Part shown: positions 10,622 through 20,026 of the stretch, in pieces
Layout of the letters: each line of letters starts with the position of its first letter
Position numbering within the stretch: the first letter of the stretch is position 1
Origin: Tulasnella sp. 424
Lineage: Eukaryota; Basidiomycota; Agaricomycetes; Cantharellales; Tulasnellaceae
Length of the DNA stretch: 64,000 nucleotides
Assembly (NCBI GenBank): GCA_019633425.1
Contig: WSUB01000111.1
Location: 62,001 to 126,000 of the forward strand
Reading direction: 5' to 3'
Position numbers and translations under genes: made by a program
Notes under the pieces: generated by a model
What the model saw: only the letters and a program-made list of their open reading frames with translations
Databases searched by the model: none
What the model was told of the DNA's origin: nothing

Positions 10622-12067
10622 CTAAGCACAAATGATCTCAACATCGCTCAATATCTCCTGGATCTGCTGGATCAGCAAGTTGGGTGGGGGCCCGCGGCAC
10701 AGTAGCTTGATGGACCTTAGAGGCGTAAGGGTCTCTACCCCAACGGATTGTTCAGCGCCTCCGTGACCATAACGTGCTGTAAGCAGGTTTAGAAGAGGGA
10801 TATGAGTTTGATCCCTTCCTACGGGACACTTGAGATTTTCGAGTTGAGGAAACGGCCACCCTCCTTGCTGTCCTGGATGCGAAAGGTATTCAAGTATTCC
10901 ATCCTCATAGATGGAGCGACGTTTGACAGAGAATTGCGGGCCGAATGCTTCTACGTAACCCGGGTCAGAGTACCTGCAGGCCAACTCCAGACTAGCCTGA
11001 AAGCTTCCTTCCGACCCAGAATAGTCTCCTATCCAGCGCAGGGTGCTGTCTAAGGCAGAAGCCCCGTCTACAAACCCACGGATGTCGATTTCCATGTACC
11101 CAACACGTATGGTTATGTAAACGTGACGGTCCCTCGTATAGTTCCCGACGACAACATCGACCGGCGGGCGCATGAGCCCACCTTCCTTGAAGGGTAGGAG
11201 CAAGTGACTGACGGATGCGTTGAAAAGAGTCGAGGGATCCCGAATCTCGCAAGCGATGATCAAACTTCTACAATTGGGGGCGTGGACGATCGAGAGAATA
11301 AAGTTCGTGACTGACGCAGGTAGCTTCCGAAGCTCAACGGCCCCAAGCCGCTCGAACCTGATCGGACGGACACTCCAATCCTGTTCGGCCACCTTCAAAC
11401 TCTGGCCGTCCCCTAGCGCTAGCCGCTTCAGTTGAGGAGAGTTTTGAAGGACTCCGAGAATCTCGTGTAATGATGATCCGGGAATTCTGTCAAGAGCAAA
11501 TGATCGCAGTGTCGTGAAGGTGGTGGCGTGAATGGTGACAGGAGCGCGGGCGATGCGGATGTTCTTGAGTTTGGGAGAGGCGGCATCCCCGACGGTGATG
11601 GCGATCAAGTCGATAGACCTCATCTCGGTGCAAGCATACCCGAATATGACCAGTTTCTCTAGGTTTGGAATCGGCTTTGCATGCAGAAGTGCAAGGGCTC
11701 CCTCCCAGTTTCTTTGCTGATGATAGGAGTATATGCACAGCGATCGCCAGCGAGCTACGTGTGGGCTAGCTTCCTGCAGGAATGTTTCTACACGCATAAG
11801 GTCTGCTGCCCCACCTCCTTCTTGGTACCGGAGGTCGATGGGAGTATCTTTTGACTTTATGAAAGCCTTTCTCACGTATTCAAGCCCATCCGAAGCCCAG
11901 ATTTGGGTCCAGAGACAGGCTTGTCCCTCCATCCATTGATACCAGAGCCGGCAAACGAGGCTGAGCCTACATCGGGCTCGTTTGGGGTTCTCCTGGTCCA
12001 TAGAGAGATGGAAGATCTTGCATAGCAGCTCTCCCGGAAGGATGTTTATATGAACGCGTTCCGACAT
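10622..12067 (-). CDS. F-box-like protein, divergent single-exon member
   Basis: A single uninterrupted frame of 481 residues from ATG at 12065-12067 to TAG at 10622-10624. The F-box starts almost at the N-terminus: ILPGELLCKIFHLSMDQ, then LSLVCRLWYQWMEGQACLWTQI (residues about 8-58). The rest has the spacing of weak leucine-rich repeats, such as LKNIRIARAPV and LKRLALGDGQSL. It lacks the small 5' exon of the other F-box genes here and shares little sequence with them, so it is a separate lineage. The F-box role in an SCF ubiquitin ligase is inferred from the family. No clear TATA element is seen in the 150 bases upstream of 12067. Confidence 0.82.
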   Translation of the reverse strand: MSERVHINILPGELLCKIFHLSMDQENPKRARCRLSLVCRLWYQWMEGQACLWTQIWASDGLEYVRKAFIKSKDTPIDLRYQEGGGAADLMRVETFLQEASPHVARWRSLCIYSYHQQRNWEGALALLHAKPIPNLEKLVIFGYACTEMRSIDLIAITVGDAASPKLKNIRIARAPVTIHATTFTTLRSFALDRIPGSSLHEILGVLQNSPQLKRLALGDGQSLKVAEQDWSVRPIRFERLGAVELRKLPASVTNFILSIVHAPNCRSLIIACEIRDPSTLFNASVSHLLLPFKEGGLMRPPVDVVVGNYTRDRHVYITIRVGYMEIDIRGFVDGASALDSTLRWIGDYSGSEGSFQASLELACRYSDPGYVEAFGPQFSVKRRSIYEDGILEYLSHPGQQGGWPFPQLENLKCPVGRDQTHIPLLNLLTARYGHGGAEQSVGVETLTPLRSIKLLCRGPPPNLLIQQIQEILSDVEIICA

Positions 12068-13089
12068 TCGCTCGGTTTCGTTTGCGGAGTCCGATGTCAG
12101 TGGTTTTGAGCCTAGTGAGTCAGAATCTGCGAGAGTCCTCGATAGTCAACGACTGGGACGATCGCCAAGGCGCCGCTTAGAAACAGTCAAGAAAACGACG
12201 TACTTAATGTTCGATCGGGTTGTTAGGAGGGGAGGGTTGCTTGCTGGGTGGTAGGCGGAGAAGCAGTCAAGACTCTTCGACCTAAATCAAGGAGATTACG
12301 TAAGACACCATTATGAGTTCGGATGGCCGTTGACGGTCTGAGATCCGCCAACTTCAGCTTCTACGTTCCCATGACGCTGCCATAGCCCACTTTATGCTCT
12401 AAGAGAGCTTACTTAACCTAAATGTTAGCATCCGAGATCCTACTCCGTCCAACTTCCGTACAGCACATGTCAAATTCTATCTAGTTATGCGATTCCTCCG
12501 CGTCTGCCTACGCACGCACCCTGTAAATGCCGCTTTTCCTCTCTGAATGGAGCCACGTGATACTGCTGTCGCTCTCACATATGCCCCATCCTGCTGTAAT
12601 TTAAGCGTCTGCCAAGAACTTCTCCCAGCGACACCCACTCAAGGATCATAGGAGTGGGAACAGAAGGTGTTGCTTTAGCGCCCCTTGCCATTTTTAAACT
12701 GGTTAACAACCCTTTGAAGCTTCGAGCGGACATTTTCCTGACCAGTCCCCGACGAATTCATCTGCGATGCAATCTTCAAAGTGTAGACCCACCGCCTTAG
12801 AAGGAAAACGCCACAACAATTCTTCCTATCGACTAGCGACTAGTCGAGCGTATGACATACGCTACTCGCTCCAGCGCCTCGCATAATCATGTTGAAAGTT
12901 CGCCGGTGTGCAACACCCAGGCTCACTCTTCTTCCATGGGGTGCTGCTCCGTACATACGGGCTCCCGAAAGCTGCAAGATGGGCGTTTCTCTTGGCTGTA
13001 TCGGACAGTGGGGTAGTCGCTGCCGTTATTCCTCCGACAATGCTTCCATGCTATTGACTCCCCTTCTGGATATCCATCCATTTACCGAG
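12068..13089. other. Intergenic stretch
   Basis: Lies between divergently transcribed genes (F-box on the minus strand, secreted protein on the plus strand). No open frame above 75 residues and no recognisable repeat. It should hold both promoters; the plus-side promoter elements are listed separately. Confidence 0.5.
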
Positions 13090-13123
13090 CCAATACATCT
13101 GACGACGTCTTAGCTGTATAAAT
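13090..13123 (+). promoter_or_regulatory. CCAAT and TATA elements of the secreted-protein gene
   Basis: CCAAT at 13090-13094 and TATAAAT at 13117-13123, about 93 bases before the ATG at 13216. The spacing suits a fungal core promoter with a short leader. Confidence 0.55.
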
Positions 13124-13215
13124 TGGCGGGTATCTTGGCGCCGGTGTGGTCGTAAGCCTCCCACTACCGCTCTCACTGGTTCACTAGGTGGCCCTCATAC
13201 ACACACTCTCTCAAC

Positions 13216-13952
13216 ATGAAACTATCCACTCTTTCTCTCACCACGCTGACCTTCATTCCCTCATTTATCTCCGCCGTCGCCATTCCCGAAATCGCTGCCC
13301 GCAATGGAACGCTCGCAAAGCGAGGCGGCGAAGTCAACTACCTCGCCAACTGCATGCAGAACAATGTGCCGGCCAAAACCGGCTACACAGTCTCATACAT
13401 GGTGTGGTACGCCAACGTCGACAACTCCTTGAGCGGAAATGATGTAAGCTGCTGTTTGTCGTCTTCGTTGGGGCGCGCTGGCAGTTCTGACGGTCATCAC
13501 ACGATAAAATAGCTTCCCGACTCGCTTTCAAACGAATATAGAGACTGGTCAGCCGGAGGTGAGCTCATCATTGGCCAGAGTATATATCGGATTCTTCGAC
13601 CCGTTGACGATGTGAACAGGCGACTACATTCGCTGGGAGGGTCAACAGCACAACATCTACTTCCCCGACTCAGGAGTGACAGTCCAAACGCACATCGACG
13701 CGGACGCTCAAAGTCGACCATTTACCGCCTGGGCTGGGTGGGCCCAGCGCACAGCCGATGGAAAATATTTCAATTGCTACAAGGTAACGTAGTTGGTTTG
13801 AGTCTAACGTCGGCAAATCAACGCTTATGGAATGCGTTATATCCGCATACGTGTAACAGGATAATGGTCGCCAGCTCTTTAACATGCTCCACCCGATTAT
13901 AGTTGGGGAGTTTCACGCTCTGTTATGCCGGGGAATCTACTGGTGCGTTTGA
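13216..13952 (+). CDS. Small secreted protein of unknown function
   Basis: Four exons by hand splicing: 13216-13443, 13513-13558, 13620-13783 and 13860-13952 (176 residues). Introns of 69, 61 and 76 bases have GTAAGC, GTGAGC and GTAACG donors and TAG or CAG acceptors. The N-terminus MKLSTLSLTTLTFIPSFISA is a typical signal peptide ending near AVA, followed by a possible dibasic cleavage site (LAKR, residues about 34-37). The mature part is rich in aromatic residues (DYIRWEGQQHNIYFPDSG, then AWAGWAQRTADGKYFNCYK) and has four cysteines, ending LLCRGIYWCV. Size, signal peptide and cysteines fit a small secreted protein of a soil or plant-associated basidiomycete. I do not recognise a family. The last exon is the least certain, since a shift there would change the C-terminus. 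Confidence 0.72.
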
Positions 13953-14435
13953 TCGCTTTGAGGTTGAATGTATAGCATGGCCATTGTCATTCCAAAAGTG
14001 TCCCTCTGTAAGGCCCCTCCGACTTTTATGAGAGTGGCTGCCCATTATTGGCGCGCTCAGCTCAATTCCTTGAGGAGCTGGTTCCGCGCCAGTGTCGCCG
14101 TTTCTATCCTTGCCACGACTATCGCATTCAAGTGGGTATCTATCGGTACAATAGTCCTATCGCTACGCATGAGAACTACGAACGGCTCATTGGCTTCAAT
14201 TGTTATCGGTGCGATCTTCCTTACGCATTCGCCTGATAGAATACGAGGGCGTCCCTTCTTTCTGACAAGCTAGCTATTCGTCCGAGGCGCACTCAGTCGG
14301 AAAAGTCCGATTTCTAGAAAGACGCAGAGTTTTGCCGTTCAGACCTCCTTGAATCACGCTGAAGAATATCGATAAATAACCGTTCGGATGAAGACTACGA
14401 ATGTCAAAGTAATGGTCCGCGTTCCCTAACACTTA
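13953..14435. other. Intergenic stretch
   Basis: Only two overlapping short plus-strand frames (about 60 and 100 residues) with no family resemblance. No supported feature before the F-box fragment that follows. Confidence 0.45.
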
Positions 14436-14627
14436 GATGAGGGAGCGACCAAGGCGCTGAACGCTGAGGTGAAGAGATTGGAGGCTATCGTCGGTGCGGG
14501 GAAGGTGGTGGCTTCTACAGTCGTTTTGCCCAAGTTGCCGCGTTGGAAGGAGGTCCGCTCGCATGAACTGAAGCCAATTTATTTATCGGTAGATATGCGT
14601 GTACCTAGGATAGGAACTTGGGTCTAG
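14436..14627 (+). pseudogene. Orphan C-terminal fragment of an F-box gene
   Basis: An open stretch of 63 codons contains NAEVKRLEAIVGAGKVVAST. This matches the C-terminal motif of the F-box genes in this window (AVKRLEGLVGSGN at about 1230-1275; AVKRLEERVGSGN in the minus gene near 39130). There is no start codon, no F-box and no leucine-rich region upstream, so it is the tail of a lost copy. It lies end-to-end with the minus-strand gene that follows. Confidence 0.6.
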
Positions 14628-14642
14628 GAGGAAGGAGAACCC

Positions 14643-17180
14643 CTATGGCTGCGGGTTCCGAGCACTCCTTGCTCGCCATATCTCCCTCGCCCACCGGGAT
14701 CTCAAGTGTCTCAATGTCTTCAGGCAATACTCCTCCTCCAGCTCGCCATTCTTCCACTGCACGAAGGCTGTGCGTGATATCTTGATGCGCAGGTCCTTAC
14801 TCCAGGGTGCATGAGGGTTGTCGCCCAGCAGGGTAGCCCAGACATCCGGTGGCCAGCAGGCATCGAGGGCAACCGCCGCAGCGAGATGGCGCAGCTGGAC
14901 GTCAGTGTCCGAACCTTTCCGGGCCACCCAAGATCCCTCTCGGCGAATTAACTTGATAACTTGCTTCGCTGCAGATTTTCGCTCCTCAAGCGGACGTGAT
15001 GGGTGCATCGAACGAATCGAATGATCGACGTTGAAGAGAGTTGAGGAGCGGGAGTTGGATGATTTCAGGCTGAGGGCGGAGGACGATTGCTGACTTGTTG
15101 CTTGGGCTTTGGGAGAGCGAATTGCTTTGATGACTTTGTCAGGAAAACCCAGGGCTCGGCAGGCATTGTTGTAGGCTTTGAGGTCTTCGGGCGCTGCTCG
15201 GCTGGGCCAACGCAGATGAATGTCCGCAAAGGTCCTCAAGACGTGTTTGGCAAACTCCGTTACGACCGAAGGTTGGCCTGGGCGGGTCATGGAGTTGTCC
15301 TCTCTTCCGAGGTTTGTTGACCGCGACGAATGCATACGTTGACTGGCCTCCCCAAATTGCTTCGCAATGGCGTTCAGGATTGTTCGGCTCCCACAAATGG
15401 AGAGCGTCGAGTAGCCAGCCCATCCTGCCTCCGCCCTTCTCCAAATTTCGTTTAAGGACTCCACATCTCCGACATCCGTGATGCCCAGTATGAAATCCGT
15501 CTCCATGTCGGCAAGTCCTGCTAGCTCTTGTTGAGCATTGCACACCTGGCGGTCGTACTCCAGAACGTCGAGAATCAAGCGTTTAGCTTGGTCCACTGAC
15601 TTGGCTTGAAGATACGCGCGCAGCAAGCGGGATTGCATATCTCGAGGCGGGATCCGGTGAGCAAGGTCTATTCCAAGCTCCGCCAAGCGGCCATATACAA
15701 AAGCCGTTGTCATGGTGGAGGTGTCGGGTGGCGCAGTGGAAGTGTAGTAGATTTTGATCAAGGTGGGAATTGTCGAGCTGAACTCGGGGTGGGACTGCAG
15801 GACCTCGACGAGAGAAACGAGTAATGCGGACGCAGCTTCAAAATCGGCAGGTGTTGAGAAGGTCAATAGGTTGACCACCGTCTCCCGAAGGTAGTCCACC
15901 ATTATGCTGGATAATTCTTTTGGTTGAGACATCCTTTGACTGAACTGTCCGCCGCGCGCTTGCTGCCCTCTTTGGACTATCGCGTAAGCCGGGACCGCGT
16001 CGACGACACTGGAAAGAAGTCCAATCGCTTGTGCATGCCAACCCTTTCTGAAACAGGTCGACACGAGAGCTCCCAACACTCCAACCCTAACAGCCTCGGC
16101 ACGCTCCGCAGGTGCTGACGTTGAAAGGGCACTTTGGGCTGACGCAAGAGCGGTGACCGCGATGGAATTGGGGATTATGCCTGCCCCCGCTACGTTGGCG
16201 AGGATGTCGAAGACGAGCCCATCTGCGTACTGGACTGCCTTGCCCCGTAGGGAATGGGGTTGGGATGCCAGGCGCGAGAGCCGTTCGATGAAGCGAAAGA
16301 GCAGCCATGCCGACTGGCCTTGAGTAGCGGCCGACTGAGCCTTCGTTGAGGAGATGAGGCCTTGGTACGCGGTGGTAAGGAAGGGTAGGTGAATGGCAAA
16401 CTGGGCGTCGGAGTCGTTCAACATTGCCTCGAAAACTCTTGTGATCATGGCCGTGGTGTACTGCTGCGGATCGAGACTGGGCGGTAATGAATGGAATAGA
16501 TCCAGAGCTTGTCTGTCGGAGATGGTGATCTGAACGGCTGGAGAAGAGACGAGGTCGAATACGCCGAGGATGACCTGCTGGTAGTCTTCTGGTCGGCGTG
16601 ATGATAGGCAATCGACCAAGTCCCGGGTTATGATGTCCGTAATAGATATTGACGAGGTTGAAGGAATTTCTTTGAGCGCAGAGAATTCCAAAAGGGAGGT
16701 CCAGGCCTTGGAAGGGATGTTGAAGAGGAAGGAGCGCTCTTGATCTAACGACCGGAGCCTCATGTACGACTCCACCGCTTCCCTCTCGGTAGCCCTTTCC
16801 TTCTGCTTTCCCTTCCTGTCTTGATTCCCGCGAGTCCCTGGTTGGAATATATCAACAAGGATTCCCAGCAGCTTTCGGAACTCGCGCTCGGCCTCCGCGA
16901 ATGCCGAGAATGCCCAGCCTACTCCAGGGCGCGCGGCTTCAGGCGCTGGAGGGAACGCAGGCCTCACTGGGAGAAAGAATGGCATGTTTGTGGAAGTTCG
17001 GTCCGCGTTGCGGTTCGCTGATTGTGCGAGTGGGAAAAGTTCTGGTGCGTCGTGGAGAGGCCGGTATGTCGAGCTTGGGATGAGCCATAGGTATCGACCT
17101 GCTTGACTGGTGTGTAATCCACAGCTGAGGCTTCGACCTGGGGAGGCTGATGATGCTATGGAAAGGGCATGACGCCGCAT
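14643..17180 (-). CDS. Putative mitochondrial helical-repeat protein
   Basis: Uninterrupted 845-codon frame from ATG 17178-17180 to TAG 14643-14645. The N-terminus (MRRHALSIASSASPGRSL, then GLHTSQAGRYLW) is rich in Arg, Ser and Ala with no acidic residues, the pattern of a mitochondrial import sequence. A Lys/Glu-rich linker (about residues 120-135) follows. The body is mostly predicted amphipathic helices resembling pentatricopeptide or other tandem-helix repeats, for example AVTALASAQSALSTSAPAER and LAELGIDLAHRIPPRDMQSR. The C-terminus is basic (LRHLRSRWAREIWRARSARN). Proteins of this build often bind organellar RNA or help organelle gene expression, but no specific family is claimed. An alternative start at the downstream Met (TSTNMPFFLPV) would remove the targeting region. 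Confidence 0.7.
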   Translation of the reverse strand: MRRHALSIASSASPGRSLSCGLHTSQAGRYLWLIPSSTYRPLHDAPELFPLAQSANRNADRTSTNMPFFLPVRPAFPPAPEAARPGVGWAFSAFAEAEREFRKLLGILVDIFQPGTRGNQDRKGKQKERATEREAVESYMRLRSLDQERSFLFNIPSKAWTSLLEFSALKEIPSTSSISITDIITRDLVDCLSSRRPEDYQQVILGVFDLVSSPAVQITISDRQALDLFHSLPPSLDPQQYTTAMITRVFEAMLNDSDAQFAIHLPFLTTAYQGLISSTKAQSAATQGQSAWLLFRFIERLSRLASQPHSLRGKAVQYADGLVFDILANVAGAGIIPNSIAVTALASAQSALSTSAPAERAEAVRVGVLGALVSTCFRKGWHAQAIGLLSSVVDAVPAYAIVQRGQQARGGQFSQRMSQPKELSSIMVDYLRETVVNLLTFSTPADFEAASALLVSLVEVLQSHPEFSSTIPTLIKIYYTSTAPPDTSTMTTAFVYGRLAELGIDLAHRIPPRDMQSRLLRAYLQAKSVDQAKRLILDVLEYDRQVCNAQQELAGLADMETDFILGITDVGDVESLNEIWRRAEAGWAGYSTLSICGSRTILNAIAKQFGEASQRMHSSRSTNLGREDNSMTRPGQPSVVTEFAKHVLRTFADIHLRWPSRAAPEDLKAYNNACRALGFPDKVIKAIRSPKAQATSQQSSSALSLKSSNSRSSTLFNVDHSIRSMHPSRPLEERKSAAKQVIKLIRREGSWVARKGSDTDVQLRHLAAAVALDACWPPDVWATLLGDNPHAPWSKDLRIKISRTAFVQWKNGELEEEYCLKTLRHLRSRWAREIWRARSARNPQP

Positions 17181-17953
17181 TGAGGTCTTGCCTAGACAAA
17201 TTAGGAAGCGTGAGCCGTGACAAAGAGTCTGTTCGCAGAGGTCTGGACAAACCGTTTCGGGCTCAGATAGATGGAAATGATGTGATTGAGCTCAATCCAA
17301 CTTTCCCGGGTTGCGACCTTGTGCAACTACTCAATAGTGTCCAGAGAATTCTTGTGTGTCGAGGTCTTGTCTCCAAACGGCAATAGTGCGGGTGAGCTTG
17401 TAAGATATTGGTTTATCGGTGGTTCCTTGTGGCGAAGCGAGCGGCCAGCCCGTGGAATGGGAAGTGAGTAGCGAGCACTAGCGGGACGGTCGAAATTGAA
17501 ATGGCCAGTGAGGAAGCCCGGATTTGGCCGTGTTCCCGCGGTTCAGTGTCAGCCACCACCAGAATCACAGACTGCGCTTCGCACAGAAATGTGTTAGATC
17601 TAGAATGAGCTCAATCGATCTGCTGAGGAAGTGGCGGAAGTTTTAGACGTCTGCTTGGGCGGACTTAGTGATCCGAGGTCAACTTTGAACCCACGCAGAT
17701 ATCAAAACGACTTGGTCTATCTTTCTTGTTGCGACGTCAATTCCTACAAAGCAAACGAGCCATTTCAAAGTGCACTGATCATGAGTGTGAGTGGATATGC
17801 CTCGAGATACTGTATGCTCTTTTAGAAACAGCCGAAGGGTGGTGTCATTCCCGCGGTTCAACTTTGTCCCAACCGCTCATCTCCACGACGTCTCTCCAGT
17901 CCGAACCAAGACCTTGACCACACAGTACCAGGGACGAGATTCGCGGAAAAGCA
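17181..17953. other. Intergenic stretch, start of the tandem F-box duplication
   Basis: No supported gene. The last ~90 bases (about 17860-17953, GACGTCTCTCCAGTCCGAAC and onward) are nearly identical to 19957-20026 upstream of the next F-box gene, so the duplicated segment begins here. The rest has no recognisable structure. Confidence 0.5.
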
Positions 17954-19615
17954 ATGGATATGACTCAAGAAAAGACCCCGGAGCCCTCCGGTTTGTCCCA
18001 AGATATGTAGGTCTCGAGACGAAGGCGAATCGACACTGGCCAGAACTAGTCCTGATCACGGAGTTTCAGGACCAACGAAGATCAGAGAGGCAGCATAGTA
18101 TCAATCAACCAGCTTCGTCGCTCGAATGGCGCTCCTCCAGTGCATCAACTACCCACCAAGCTTCTCCTTCACATCTTCCAAAACGTCCTTCACCCCCAGC
18201 AACCGGGCCCAAACTATTACCACAACGTCTGCACACTCTCGGAAGTTTGTATACGCTGGTGCTTCGTAATACAAAATTCCCCACAACTTTGGAAAACCGT
18301 ATGGGCGGATCTGAAGGAGGAGGGTCTCAGGAAGGTCCTTCAGCGATCGTCGGGTCACCTTATCAACGTCGAGTTTAGCATCTCACCGATGGGCATCGAG
18401 CAGGACTCAGAGGAGTACTGGGAAGCATTACTTCGTACCCTAGGATCTGTCTCTGAACGATGGTGCACCCTCGTTCTGAACGGCCTGGAGTATGTTTGCG
18501 AAGATTCGATCAAAGACATTCTGCAATTACCTGCGGCCAACCTGGAGCGCCTAGTCCTCGACGATGATTGTGTGGAATTGGACATCTCAGATATAGAGTT
18601 ATTTGGTGGAAACTCCCCCAAGCTCAAAGATCTTCGTGTGGTCGGAATAGAATGCAAGTGGTCCCAAACCGCCTTCAAGGGATTGGAAAACCTTAGTCTG
18701 TCTTGGTTGATCTTCACCAGCCTGAAGCCCGTTTTGAACATCCTCCGCGATTGTCCACAACTTCAAAAGCTGGAATTCTGCGATTGCGACGTCTCTAATG
18801 ACCTCCCCGCACGCACGCTGCCAGTTTCCCTTCCCCACCTCCAAGTTCTGCAAGTCATTTTCAACGATGATTCGCAACAGACAAACGCTACCGGACAATT
18901 TCTAGACCACATTTCGGCTCCATTACACTGTGCACTGTATGCATGCCCTTTCGATGGATGGGACGGGGTAGATCCGCTCAGTGCCGCTTTCGGCAAATGG
19001 CTATTTGGGAGACAGACGCACGCCATCCTAGAAGGGCTAGACGGCTTGGAATTGCGTTTGGGCCACCACCAAAGCTCAGGATACTTACTGGACTTTGACC
19101 TCTTCTCGGGTTCCTCTACTATCAGCGGAGGGGTTAGGTGGACCTTGGAGGCTCCGCAAGCGCTAGCATGCATCGGCCGCGTACTCCAGCGCTCCCGCAA
19201 GTCAGACACCTTCGCCACGCTCAAAATCTGCGCTGAAGCTGTAAAGCATCTCAAACGTGCCGAATTGGTGTCGCAATTAAATCGGCTTCCTCCAATCACC
19301 CGCCTCGAGCTATTGGCACTCCACAAAACCTTTCAGGACACCGGTATAGAGGGCTTGTTCCGTTGCTTCGTTTTCTCGAAGGTTGAGCGACTCGTATTTC
19401 AACGAACGGCCCCAGACATTGTTATGAAGATAGTCCGGGCGGCACTACCAGAGCACGGTGCAGAAACAAACTCAGCAGCCGGAAACACGATGAAATGTTT
19501 GGACTACTTGGAGATCCACGTCGAGGGACATGACTTTGACCAGGCAGAGAAAGTGGTGGAGGTTCTACGAGACAACCCGCGGATAGGGAAAGTTGATCTG
19601 TACGTTGCTTTGTAA
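17954..19615 (+). CDS. F-box/LRR-like protein, tandem copy 1
   Basis: Exons 17954-18006 and 18070-19615, with a 63-base intron (GTAGGT donor, TTTCAG acceptor). The 53-nt first exon (MDMTQEKTPEPSGLSQD) is supported because the two related genes downstream have first exons of the same length and phase. The F-box lies at about residues 40-90: VHQLPTKLLLHIFQNVL, then LSEVCIRWCFVIQNSPQLW. Leucine-rich repeats follow (LENLSLSWLIFTSLKPVL, LQVLQVIF), and the end is DNPRIGKVDLYVAL. It is likely an SCF substrate receptor; the substrate is unknown. It forms a tandem pair with the next gene. Confidence 0.85.
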
Positions 19616-19849
19616 TGTCGCCATAATGCCGATTGCACACGTGTACCTTCTATCCACCGGTTTCACGAGAGACGGAACCCAGAGACTTCCCATATCGCGT
19701 TGTCAAGGGCAACCCGGCAGCACTTATACAAACTACCCTGGCTCAACATAGATGAGACTCTACAAAAGTTTATTAGTCATGTGCGCCATTATCCCATTGG
19801 AGGAATCCGTTCCACGTACTAACGGTTATTAGTAGCAGAATCCCAGTGT

Positions 19850-19912
19850 ATCTACTAAACAATCTCTGTGCCGCATACGGAGCTGTTGCAAGCATGTCTT
19901 GGCTACAGGATC
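19850..19912 (-). pseudogene. Truncated C-terminal relic of the minus-strand F-box gene
   Basis: The minus-strand reading of about 19855-19906 gives CLQQLRMRHRDCL. It aligns with the last residues of the F-box gene ending at 22127 (YLQQLRMTGTEIV, bases 22127-22170), with a small deletion that shifts the frame. Flanking DNA on the 5' side also matches (19780-19850 with about 22045-22130). The relic marks the breakpoint of the tandem duplication: the duplicated unit carried one plus-strand F-box gene and the tail of its convergent neighbour. Confidence 0.6.
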
Positions 19913-20026
19913 CGACGATGGGGTGGAGCCATTCCCACGGTTCAACTTCACCACAACATGACGTCTCTCCAGTCCGAACCAAGACCTTGACCACACAGTA
20001 CCATGCACGAGATTCGCGGAAAAGCA

